Of a DNA stretch of 64,000 nucleotides, positions 34,896-42,864 are shown in pieces. A model generated the notes under the pieces. That model was not told the DNA's origin. It worked only from the letters and a program-made list of their open reading frames with translations, and did no database searches. The DNA comes from Catellatospora sichuanensis (GTDB taxonomy: Bacteria; Actinomycetota; Actinomycetes; Mycobacteriales; Micromonosporaceae): positions 1-64,000 of the forward strand of contig NZ_VIQO01000034.1 of the NCBI RefSeq assembly GCF_007483665.1, given 5' to 3'. The position numbers and the translations under genes are program-made. How positions within the stretch are numbered: the first letter of the stretch is position 1; each line of letters opens with the position of its first letter.

Positions 34896-36662
34896 TCACG
34901 GGGCCGGCTCTCCCGAGGGCGCCGTCAGGGTGACACCGGTCGCGACCGGCACGCCGAGGTTAGGGGTGCCGTCGGCGTTCCAGGTGATCTTCTGTACCCG
35001 GGTGGACCGGTTCATGTCGCAGCCGCCGCTGGTCGAGCTGTTCGCGTGGTACACGATCCAGTCCTCGGTCCCGTCGGGCGACTTGAAGAAGCCGTTGTGG
35101 CCCGGCCCGTACACGCTGTTGGCGTTGGAGCGCTGGAAGACCGGGTTGGGCGACTTCGTCCACGACGACGACAGCAGCGGGTCGCCGCTGCCGTTGTAGG
35201 TGAGCATGCCCAGCTTGTAGTCCGGGGTGGAGCAGTGGCTGGCCGAGTAGATGATGAAGGTCCTGCCGTTGCGCTGCAGGACCTCACCGCCCTCGGCGAC
35301 CGCCCCGCCGACCGTCTCCCAGCTCAGCGTCGGCGTGGTCAGGATGCGACGGGTGCCGCTGGCGGTCCACGGGTTGCTCAGCGGCCGGATGAAGAGCGGC
35401 TGGGAGCCGTTGTAGAACGTGCCCAGCAGGTACAGCTGGCCGTTGAGCTGCAGGATGCCCGGGTCCAGCTCCCAGGTGTTGTTGGCCGTCGGGTCGAGCA
35501 GGCTCGCCTTGAAGCTGTACGGGCCCATCGGGTCGGTCCCCGCGCTCTCCAGCACGTGGATGCGCTGGGTGCCCAGGTTGTAGGGCTCCTGCCCGGCGGT
35601 GTAGTAGAAGTACCACCGCAGCCCGTTGGGGCCGTTGAGCAGGTGGAACTCGGGCGCCCACATGGTGCCCGCGCCGTTGGGGTTGGTCAGGTTGAACAGC
35701 ACCTGGTCGGTGGCGGTGGCCAGGCCGCGCATGGTGGTCGCCCGGCGCATGGTGATGGTGCGGTTCCAGGTCGTCGTGGCCAGGTAGTAGTAGCCGTTGT
35801 AGTACTGCAGCCACGGGTCCGGGCCCTGCGCCTTGATCGGGTTGGTGAACGTGTTCGTGCTGCCGCCCGAGGTGACCGTCCAGCTGAACGTCGTGCTGCC
35901 GCTGACGCCGCCGCTGGTCGCGGTGGCGGTGACGGTGTACGACGCCACGGTGGTCGGGGTGCCGCTGATGACGCCGGTCGAGCCGTTGATGCTCAGCCCG
36001 GCGGGCAGGCCGCTCGCCGTCCAGGTGTAGCCGCCGGAGCCGCCCGACGCCTGCAGCGCCAGCGAGGTGGCGGTGTTGACGGCGGTGGAGCGGCTGCCGG
36101 GGTTGGTGACCGTGACGCCGGTGCTGTCGGTGACGTACGACGGCAGGCGCCACACCCGGCTCGTCGCGGTGCTGCACGGCAGCTGCACGAGTCCGGTGTT
36201 GGCCGCGTTCGACCCGCCACTGGGGACGATGCACTTGCCGGAGCCGACCGACACGACGTTGAAGGTCTTGTCGGTGCCGCCGACCGTCACCGGGGTCAGC
36301 CGCCACCGCTGGTTGGGGTTGGTGTGGCAGGGCCACTGGATGATGGTGGCGTTGTCGGCGGTGGAGGCGCCGTTGACGTCGACGCACTTGCCTGACGTCG
36401 ACGTCGCGATGGTGTAGGTGTCCGTGGTGCCCGACACCGGCGTGAAGGTGAACCGCTGGTACGTGGCGGAGTTGCAGGCCTGCTGGGTGAGCTGCACCAG
36501 GTTGGCGGTGTTGCCGCCGGGCAGGGCCGCGCAGTTGCCGCCGTTCTGATTGACGGCCGTGGTGCTGAACGTGACGATCGCGGCGGCGGGCTGCGGGACG
36601 AACAGCGTCGCGGCCACGATGGCGGGCACGGTGAGCAGGGACAGTAGTCGGGAGCGTGTCAT
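34896..36662 (-). CDS. Secreted GH43-family glycosidase with ricin-type and Ig-like domains
   Basis: A 588-residue secreted enzyme. The signal peptide ends near PQPAAA. Residues ~28-155 form a ricin-type beta-trefoil (repeated QxW: NPNQRWRLTPV and ATSRVWRLP), ~165-245 form a putative Ig domain (GLPAGLSINGSTGVISGTP), and ~250-588 a five-bladed GH43 domain. The base is Asp in KAQGPDPWLQ and the WAPEFHLLNG motif carries a conserved Glu. GH43 enzymes act on arabinan and xylan side chains; the precise substrate is not decidable. The ATG at 36660-36662 (MTRSRLLSLL) is used because it begins the signal peptide; an upstream start would add 15 charged residues. Confidence 0.85.
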   Translation of the reverse strand: MTRSRLLSLLTVPAIVAATLFVPQPAAAIVTFSTTAVNQNGGNCAALPGGNTANLVQLTQQACNSATYQRFTFTPVSGTTDTYTIATSTSGKCVDVNGASTADNATIIQWPCHTNPNQRWRLTPVTVGGTDKTFNVVSVGSGKCIVPSGGSNAANTGLVQLPCSTATSRVWRLPSYVTDSTGVTVTNPGSRSTAVNTATSLALQASGGSGGYTWTASGLPAGLSINGSTGVISGTPTTVASYTVTATATSGGVSGSTTFSWTVTSGGSTNTFTNPIKAQGPDPWLQYYNGYYYLATTTWNRTITMRRATTMRGLATATDQVLFNLTNPNGAGTMWAPEFHLLNGPNGLRWYFYYTAGQEPYNLGTQRIHVLESAGTDPMGPYSFKASLLDPTANNTWELDPGILQLNGQLYLLGTFYNGSQPLFIRPLSNPWTASGTRRILTTPTLSWETVGGAVAEGGEVLQRNGRTFIIYSASHCSTPDYKLGMLTYNGSGDPLLSSSWTKSPNPVFQRSNANSVYGPGHNGFFKSPDGTEDWIVYHANSSTSGGCDMNRSTRVQKITWNADGTPNLGVPVATGVTLTAPSGEPAP

Positions 36663-36933
36663 GTTCGCGTCCTCCGGGTAAGGGCGGTCTCGGCGAGACG
36701 CCGCCATGGGCCGCCGCGGTGCACGCCGTCTCCCGGCCGGCGGGACGCGCCGTAGGGGAGCCGTGCCTACCCGGTCACCGCGGGGGCTGGTCGGTGCCTC
36801 ACCTGTTCAGGGCTGTCGGTGGTGGCGGACGCCCGCCACCGCGGGTGCTGAGGTCGGGGTCCGCGCTCCTCTCGCCGGGTGGCGGCCCACAGGCCGGGGA
36901 TGCCGGTGCATCGACAGGTGCCACGATGACGGA

Positions 36934-37049
36934 CGAAAACCTTTTCGGCAACGGCGCGCGCGTGTCCCACCGCCACGGTGCCGCAACGACAGCGCCGTCG
37001 GCGGTGGAGGGTCCACTCCCGACGGCGCGCGCTGCGAAAAGGTTTCGCG
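36934..37049. repeat. Long imperfect inverted repeat
   Basis: Arms of about 25 bp (36934-36962 and 37025-37049) share CGAAA(A)CCTTTTCG and a GCGCGCG run, with a GC-rich centre that has its own pairing. It lies directly after the P450 stop and upstream of the GH43 gene. It may be a terminator for the P450 or a mobile-repeat trace. The rest of 36663-37052 shows nothing else. Confidence 0.4.
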
Positions 37050-37052
37050 GGG

Positions 37053-38246
37053 TCAGGCCGCCGCGGTCCGGATGCGCAGTGACTCGTACGTCGGCACCAG
37101 GACCCGCCGGGCGGGCGTCCGGGACACCACCTGCCACGGCCGCCCGTCGGCGATGAGCGTCTCCAGCAGGCGGGTCAGCTGCACCCTGGCCACCGCCGCG
37201 CCCAGGCAGAGATGCCGTCCCGCGCCGAACCACAACTGGCGGGTCTCGGGCACGTACTCACGGGTGACATCGAACGGCCCGGCCTTGTTGTCGGCCACGT
37301 AGGTCAGCATCATCACCCGGCCGTCCCGGTGCAGACGCCGCCCGGCGATCTCGGTGTCCCGGGCGATGTGCCGTCCGATCACCGGCGCGGGCGTGGTGAC
37401 CCGCAGCCCCTCCCGCACCGCGTTGGCGGTCAGCGCCGGGTCGGCCAGCAGCCGGTGCTGCTGCCCCGTGTCGTGCAGCAGCGCCACGGTGCGGGTCAGC
37501 GAGGACGCACCGGTCTCGGTGCCCGCGATCACCAGCAGCGTGGTCAGCCCCTTCGCCAGGTCGAGCCCGAGATCCAGGCCGCGGCAGCGGCCAAGGATGG
37601 TGTCCGGGCCGCCGGTGCGGTACGCCCGCTCGACGCCGCCGGTGATCGCGTCGACCAGCCCGCGCGCCTTGGCGAGCACCTCGGACGCGAGCGCCGTGGA
37701 CACCTGCGTGCCCAGCGCCAGCGCGGCCAGCCGCTCCGCGGACGCGAACAGCGCCAGCGCCGCGTCGTCATCGGAAACGGCCACCCCGAGCAGATCGGCG
37801 ACGGTGTATGCCGACGTCGTGCGGACCACCGCGGCCAGGTCCACCTCCTCACCGGCCGCCAGGCGGGCGCGCAGCAAGGCGTGATGCGGGCCCTGCACCC
37901 GGTCGACCAGCGACCGGGCGCTGTCCTCGGTGAACATGTCCCGGGCCAGCGAGCGCAGCTCGGTATGGCGCGCCCCGGCGAAGAACGACGCGAACTCGGC
38001 CCCGAACAGCTGACCCCACAGGTCACCCACCCCGCCTTCGCCGACCATGCTGAACGCCGGGTCGTTGAGGATGCGCCGGGCCAGCACCGAATCGGTGACG
38101 ACCCAGCCGAGCCGGGGGAGCCGCGCGATCGGTCCGAGCAACCGGCCGACCGTCAGCAATGTCCACAGTGCCGGGTTGCCCGCCCGGAGCAGCCGTGCCT
38201 CGTGCCTGCGGGCCTGTGCGTGTTCGGACACCAGACCGTGATGCAT
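37053..38246 (-). CDS. Cytochrome P450 (divergent member of the Ole-like cluster)
   Basis: A 397-residue soluble P450. The heme loop is LWFGAGRHLCLGAAVAR (FGxGxHxCxG), the I-helix oxygen-activation motif is LLVIAGTETGASS, and the K-helix ExxR is VREGLRVTTP. N-terminal residues GWVVTDSVLARRILNDPAF fit a bacterial class I P450 that needs a separate ferredoxin, not encoded nearby. It is about as similar in layout to the second P450 at 41713 as two clustered paralogues would be. ATG 38244-38246 has GGAGG five bases upstream. It is divergent from the KAS III operon and probably belongs to the same pathway, now separated from it by a TnpB element. Confidence 0.85.
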   Translation of the reverse strand: MHHGLVSEHAQARRHEARLLRAGNPALWTLLTVGRLLGPIARLPRLGWVVTDSVLARRILNDPAFSMVGEGGVGDLWGQLFGAEFASFFAGARHTELRSLARDMFTEDSARSLVDRVQGPHHALLRARLAAGEEVDLAAVVRTTSAYTVADLLGVAVSDDDAALALFASAERLAALALGTQVSTALASEVLAKARGLVDAITGGVERAYRTGGPDTILGRCRGLDLGLDLAKGLTTLLVIAGTETGASSLTRTVALLHDTGQQHRLLADPALTANAVREGLRVTTPAPVIGRHIARDTEIAGRRLHRDGRVMMLTYVADNKAGPFDVTREYVPETRQLWFGAGRHLCLGAAVARVQLTRLLETLIADGRPWQVVSRTPARRVLVPTYESLRIRTAAA

Positions 38247-38363
38247 TTCGCCCTCCGACTGCCGTGCACAGATGGTATGCCATGCCGGACCGCCGCCGGG
38301 CGGCCCAGCCGTGCAGCAACTTTCGACTAGTGGGGATATTCCTATCTGGACGCGTGTGTAGGG

Positions 38364-38546
38364 TTGGCCATTGTGCGCAGTGTTGGTCGGATCGGGGAGT
38401 TCGTGGACCGCATCGGCTGGTTGGCGAATACTGTCCGCGGTTGGGGGGCCGGTAGCCAGATCGCTTCTGACTGCGCTGCGTCGGGGCGGCAGTGTCTGGT
38501 CTACTGCGACGCATACGCGACGTGGCGGCAGGCGGCCGCGGCGTGA
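38364..38546 (+). CDS. Small ORF translationally coupled to tnpB
   Basis: A 60-residue frame (TTG 38364, or GTG 38373) whose stop overlaps the GTG start of tnpB by 4 bp. It contains VGRIGEFVDRIGWLANTVRG and GRQCLVYCDAYATWRQAAA. I do not recognise it; it is not a TnpA serine or tyrosine recombinase. It may be an accessory peptide of this IS lineage or only a coupling leader. Confidence 0.45.
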   Translation: MAIVRSVGRIGEFVDRIGWLANTVRGWGAGSQIASDCAASGRQCLVYCDAYATWRQAAAA

Positions 38547-39949
38547 AGGCTACGCGGATCGCGCACTCGCACCGACTTAACCCGGGCAAGTACCGTGCCC
38601 TGGCGGAGCAGGCCCGCCGGTTGGGTCGGGTGCGTTGTCTGGTGTGGCAGCGCCACGGGTCGGTGGGCGGTGCGGGCCTTTCCGGCCGGCTGGTCCGTGA
38701 CCGGTGGCTGGCCGAGGGCACCCACCGCGGGTTCGGGGTGCTGGCCAATGCGTGGAAGGAGACGGTCCGCGACGCGATGGCCGACATCGCCGCGAACCGG
38801 GCCGCCGCGAAGGTGAAGGTTCGCCGCGCGATCGGCCGGCACACCAGTGATCCGGCCGAACGGCGCCGGCTGTTCACGGCGCTGAAGGCCGAATTGTGGG
38901 CCGCTGATGCGTACCTGGCCCGGCAGATGCGCCGCCACTGGCGACGCGGCCGCAACCGCACCCACGACCAGATCGTGGTGCGCGCCGACCAGCACAACAC
39001 CCGGGCCGACGCCCGCGGTCGACTGTGGCTGGCCGTCCCCGGCCTGCAGCAGCGGGCGATGGTGAAGATCCCGCTGCGCACCACTTTCGCGCCGACCGGC
39101 ACGCTGCGGCTGATCCTGCGCGAGGACCGGGTCGAGATTCATTACCAGATCGACGCGGCCACGATGAACACCAGCCGGCGCCCGTGCGGATCGGCCACCA
39201 TCGGCGTGGACAAGGGCTACACCGAGGTGCTCACCGACGCCGACGGTGAACATCACGGCACGGGCCTAGGCACACTGCTCACTACCGAGTCCGACAGGCG
39301 TAAGGACAAAGGCCGCCGCCGGGCCAGGTTGCGTTCGATCGCCAACCACGCCGCAGCGCGCGGCGAGAAGGCCAAGGCCGACCGCATTCTCAGGAACAAC
39401 CTGGGCACGGTCAAGAAGAACCGCCGCGACAAGGCCTGGCGGGCTAGGGTGCGCACCGAGACGTTCGCCGCCGTGCACCGGGTGGTCGACAAGGCCGCCA
39501 CCGTCGTGGCCGAGGACCTCACTAAGACCTTCGCCGTGCGCAAACCGCTCGGCAGGAACGTGAACAGACGCTTGGCGGCGTGGACCAAAGGGGTCACCGC
39601 CGAGGCACTGAAAAGCGTGTCGGAGCGCAGAGGTTCTGCGCTCGTTTCCGTCAACGCCGCCTACACCTCACAAGCATGTCACCGTTGCAGCGGCCTGGGC
39701 CGCCGCAACGGGGACCGGCTTCACTGCACCTGGTGCAGGGTCGTGTGGCAGGCAGACGTGAACGCCGCGATCAACATCCAGGCAAGAGCCGGCGACTCCG
39801 ACATCGCCCTGCACACCCCTCACCACCGGGTAAAGCAGATCTTGCTGGAACGGGCCGATCGCCACCGGACCAGACTGCCGGTCCAGGACTCCAGCTACCA
39901 TCCGGCGGCGGAGAGCGAAACATCCGACCTGCTCAGCTATGAGCAATAA
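38543..39949 (+). CDS. tnpB: TnpB-type RNA-guided nuclease (IS200/IS605-IS607 group)
   Basis: A 468-residue TnpB. The split RuvC triad looks intact: Asp in ATIGVDKGYTEVL, Glu in VVAEDLTKTFAV, and Asp in VVWQADVNAAINI. The zinc ribbon is CHRCSGLGRRNGDRLHCTWC. TnpB proteins are RNA-guided DNA endonucleases that use an omega RNA from the element's right end. No tnpA is present, so the element is non-autonomous. The stop is only 16 bp before the KAS III start, so the right end and any omega RNA must overlap the tnpB 3' end or the KAS III gene. It starts at GTG 38543, coupled to the small ORF upstream. Confidence 0.85.
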   Translation: MKATRIAHSHRLNPGKYRALAEQARRLGRVRCLVWQRHGSVGGAGLSGRLVRDRWLAEGTHRGFGVLANAWKETVRDAMADIAANRAAAKVKVRRAIGRHTSDPAERRRLFTALKAELWAADAYLARQMRRHWRRGRNRTHDQIVVRADQHNTRADARGRLWLAVPGLQQRAMVKIPLRTTFAPTGTLRLILREDRVEIHYQIDAATMNTSRRPCGSATIGVDKGYTEVLTDADGEHHGTGLGTLLTTESDRRKDKGRRRARLRSIANHAAARGEKAKADRILRNNLGTVKKNRRDKAWRARVRTETFAAVHRVVDKAATVVAEDLTKTFAVRKPLGRNVNRRLAAWTKGVTAEALKSVSERRGSALVSVNAAYTSQACHRCSGLGRRNGDRLHCTWCRVVWQADVNAAINIQARAGDSDIALHTPHHRVKQILLERADRHRTRLPVQDSSYHPAAESETSDLLSYEQ

Positions 39950-39965
39950 ATCGGAAGCAGGTGGG

Positions 39966-40967
39966 ATGAGAGCCAGGATCGTCGGGGTGGAGGCGCACCT
40001 GCCCCCCGTGCGCGTCAGCAGCGCACAGGTGGAACGCCGGATCGCCGAGCACAGCCAGGGGTTCGTCCCGCATCCCACGATCGTGGCGCGCCTGACCGGC
40101 ATCCGGCACCGGCACTACGCCGCCGACGACGTGCAGGCCTCCGACCTGGCGGTGACCGCTGCGGAGAAGCTGCTGGCCGGGCACGGCCTGGCCGCGACCG
40201 ACGTCGACCTGATCATCTTCGGGTCGGCCTCGCAGGACCTGATCGAGCCCGCCACCGCGCACATCGTGGCCGCCAAACTCGGCGCGAACTGCGCGGTGTT
40301 CGACGTGAAGAACGCCTGCAACAGCTTCCTCAACGCGGTACAGCTGGCCGAGGCGCTGATCGTCACCGGCCAGCACCGGCGCGTGCTGGTCTGCTCCGGC
40401 GAGGTGCCGTCCCGGGCGATCCGCTGGCAGGTGCGCGACCGCGCCCAGTTCATCGACGCGTTCGCCGGCTACACCCTGTCCGACGGCGGCGCCGCGATGC
40501 TGCTGGAGCCCGCCTCGTCCGGCGGCGTGTTCCACCGGCGTTTCGCCGCCGACTCCACCGCCTGGGACGTGGGCACACTGCCCGCGGGCGGGACCATGCA
40601 CCCGCGCGATCCGGACGCGACGTTCTTCAGCGGCGACGGGCGGCGGCTGCGCGACGTGTTCGTGCGCAACGGCGCCCGGCTGTTCCTGGAGGCGCTCGGC
40701 GACACCGGGCTGAGCTGGGACGACTTCGCCGTCGTGTGCGTGCACCAGGTCGCGCTGCCCTACCTGGAGCAGCTGCGGGCCGGGCTGGACATCCCGGCGG
40801 ACCGGCTCGTGGTCACCCTGCCCGAGCACGGCAACCTGGCCAGCGTCACGTTGCCGCTGCAGCTGGCCACCGCCATCCAGGACGGCCGCTGCGGGCCCGG
40901 CGACCGGGTCGCCCTGATCGGCCTGGCCGGCGGGGTCAGCCTCGGCGTGATGTTCGTGGAGCTGTGA
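39966..40967 (+). CDS. KAS III-like condensing enzyme (OleA-type)
   Basis: A 333-residue thiolase-fold enzyme. The nucleophile is Cys118 in DVKNACNSFLNAV, His260 lies in VCVHQVALPYLEQL, and Asn290 in LPEHGNLASVTLPL, completing the Cys-His-Asn triad. The N-terminal MRARIVGVEAHLPPVRV is typical. The gene set downstream suggests non-decarboxylative joining of two acyl-CoA/ACP chains, as in OleA, but classical KAS III priming cannot be excluded. ATG 39966 is preferred over ATG 39939, which overlaps tnpB and adds nine non-conserved residues. It leads a five-gene operon with 1-4-bp overlaps. Confidence 0.85.
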   Translation: MRARIVGVEAHLPPVRVSSAQVERRIAEHSQGFVPHPTIVARLTGIRHRHYAADDVQASDLAVTAAEKLLAGHGLAATDVDLIIFGSASQDLIEPATAHIVAAKLGANCAVFDVKNACNSFLNAVQLAEALIVTGQHRRVLVCSGEVPSRAIRWQVRDRAQFIDAFAGYTLSDGGAAMLLEPASSGGVFHRRFAADSTAWDVGTLPAGGTMHPRDPDATFFSGDGRRLRDVFVRNGARLFLEALGDTGLSWDDFAVVCVHQVALPYLEQLRAGLDIPADRLVVTLPEHGNLASVTLPLQLATAIQDGRCGPGDRVALIGLAGGVSLGVMFVEL

Positions 40968-41716
40968 TGGGTCACCGGCTCTGGGTCGTCATCCCGGCAT
41001 ACGACGAGCAGCGGTCCATCGGCGCGACGCTGCATCGGCTGACCGAGCAGAGCGACGGAGCGTTCACGGTGGTCGTGGTCGACAACGGCAGCACCGACGC
41101 GACCGCCTCGATCGCCGCCGGGTTCGCGGACCGGCTGGACCTGTACGTGATCAGTGAGCCGGTGAAGGGCACCGGAGCGGCGGCGGACACCGGCATGCGA
41201 TACGCCATCGCGAACGGCGCGACGCTGCTGGCCCGCACCGACGCCGACTGCCTGCCCGCGCCCGGCTGGATCGCCGCGGTGCGCCGCGGCTTCGACGACG
41301 GGCTGCGTTTGCTCAGCGGCCCGCTGCGCCCTCGCGCCGACGAGTTTCCGCTGCGCTGGTGGGAACGACGGTTGCTGCCCGCGGTGGTGTCGCTGGCGGC
41401 GACGTTCGGCCGGTTCCGGCCCGGCAACCGCGACGCGGCGTATGTCGGCCCGTACGTGATGATGCCCGGCTGCAACCTGGCCATCACCGCCGAGCTCTAC
41501 GAGGCGGCGGGCGGCTTCCCGCGCACCCGCATCGAGGACGTCCACGAGGACCGGGCGCTGGTCAACCGGGTGCGCAGGCTCACCAGCGACTACGGCCTGC
41601 GCCGCGACGTGCTGGTGCACGGCTCGGTCCGGCGGCTGCGCGCGTACGGCCTCGTCGGCACCCTGGCCTGGTATGCCGACCACCGCTACACCCCGGACCG
41701 GGTGGACATCCGGTGA
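40967..41716 (+). CDS. Family 2 glycosyltransferase
   Basis: A 249-residue GT-A glycosyltransferase. The start is LWVVIPAYDEQRSIGATL, the UDP-binding strand is VVVVDNGSTDATASI, and the metal-binding DxD is LLARTDADCLPAPGW. The acceptor-side motif is ARTRIEDVHEDRALVNRVRR-like (RTRIEDVHEDRALVNR). There is no membrane segment. It would add a sugar to a lipid or hydroxylated product. TGATG overlap with the KAS III gene and GTGA overlap with the P450 show one operon. Confidence 0.85.
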   Translation: MGHRLWVVIPAYDEQRSIGATLHRLTEQSDGAFTVVVVDNGSTDATASIAAGFADRLDLYVISEPVKGTGAAADTGMRYAIANGATLLARTDADCLPAPGWIAAVRRGFDDGLRLLSGPLRPRADEFPLRWWERRLLPAVVSLAATFGRFRPGNRDAAYVGPYVMMPGCNLAITAELYEAAGGFPRTRIEDVHEDRALVNRVRRLTSDYGLRRDVLVHGSVRRLRAYGLVGTLAWYADHRYTPDRVDIR

Positions 41717-42864
41717 AGCCGGGCACCTGGGAGCGCCGGCTCTACCGGCGTGCGCACCCGTTCGCGTACCCGCTGCTGCGGCTGCTGGCCCGGCGCGGAC
41801 CGGTGGTGCGGGTGCCGGGCCTGGGCGTCGTCGTCAACGACGCGGGACTGGCCCGCGGGGTGCTGCTGGACGGCGAGACGTTCCGCAAGGACGGACCGGG
41901 CTCGTCCGGTGACCTGTGGACCCCGATCCTCGGCCCGTCGGTGCTGCTCAACATGGAGGGTCCCGCGCACCGGGCGCTGCGCGGCAGGCTCGCGGAGCTG
42001 TTCACCCCGGGCTACGCCGACCGGCTGTGCGCCGAGGTGCTGGCCGGGCCGCTGGCGGCGCTGGCCGACCGGCTCGGCCGCGGCGAGCCGGTGGACCTGG
42101 TCGACACCATGCGGGTGATGGCGGGCGCGGTGATCTGCGCGGTGGTCGGGCTGGAGTCGCGTTCGGAGGACGACCACCGGTCGATGTTCCATCGGGGCGA
42201 GCAGATCGTGTCGATGGTGACGCTGCGCACCCGCACGCTGGCCCCGGCGCAGGCCCGGCGCGCCCGCGAAGTCCTCGCCCCGGTCGGCGAGGTCGCCGCG
42301 CGCGCCTACCGGGCCGGGGACGAGACCACCGTGATGGGCCGGATGCGGGCGCTGGGCATCTCCGAGGCCGAGGCGCGCGGCGCGGCGGGCGCGTTCTTCC
42401 TCACCGGCACCGAGACCGTGGCGACCCTGGTGCCGCGCCTGATCGCGCTGCTGCACGACGCCGGGCAGCTGGACCGGGTCGCGGCCGATCCGGCGCTGCT
42501 GGACCCCGCCGTCGACGAGGCGATGCGGGTGAGCACGCCGACCCCGGTGATGCTGCGCAGCGTGCACGCCGAGACGGCGATCGGTGCGGTGGCGGTCCGG
42601 CCGGGGGACCGGGTGCTGCTGGCGACGCACAACTGCTGCCAGGCGTACGGGCCGTTCGACCTGGACCGGCCGCACCCGCCGGAACTGCGGCGGCTGTGGT
42701 TCGGCGCCGGTCCGCACTTCTGCATCGGGTATCCCCTCGCGATGGCCGAGATCCGCGTGGTGGCCCGTACCGTGCTGGCCGCCGCACCGCTGCGGATCCT
42801 GCGCCGGAGCGCGGCCCGTGGCGTGCTGATCCCGACCTACCGGGAACTGGTGATCAGCCGATGA
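41713..42864 (+). CDS. Cytochrome P450 (operon member)
   Basis: A 383-residue soluble P450. The heme-binding loop is RLWFGAGPHFCIGYPLA, the I-helix motif is AFFLTGTETVATLV (Thr kept), and the ExxR is VDEAMRVSTPTP. It begins MKPGTWERRLYRRAHP, so it has no membrane anchor. It probably hydroxylates or desaturates the acyl product of the operon. It is coupled on both sides by GTGA/ATGA overlaps. The divergent P450 at 37053 is its likely partner in the pathway. Confidence 0.88.
   Translation: MKPGTWERRLYRRAHPFAYPLLRLLARRGPVVRVPGLGVVVNDAGLARGVLLDGETFRKDGPGSSGDLWTPILGPSVLLNMEGPAHRALRGRLAELFTPGYADRLCAEVLAGPLAALADRLGRGEPVDLVDTMRVMAGAVICAVVGLESRSEDDHRSMFHRGEQIVSMVTLRTRTLAPAQARRAREVLAPVGEVAARAYRAGDETTVMGRMRALGISEAEARGAAGAFFLTGTETVATLVPRLIALLHDAGQLDRVAADPALLDPAVDEAMRVSTPTPVMLRSVHAETAIGAVAVRPGDRVLLATHNCCQAYGPFDLDRPHPPELRRLWFGAGPHFCIGYPLAMAEIRVVARTVLAAAPLRILRRSAARGVLIPTYRELVISR

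Noticed and set aside
39939-39965. ATG 39939 as the KAS III start
   Set aside because: It overlaps the tnpB 3' end and adds nine residues outside the conserved start MRARIVGVEA.
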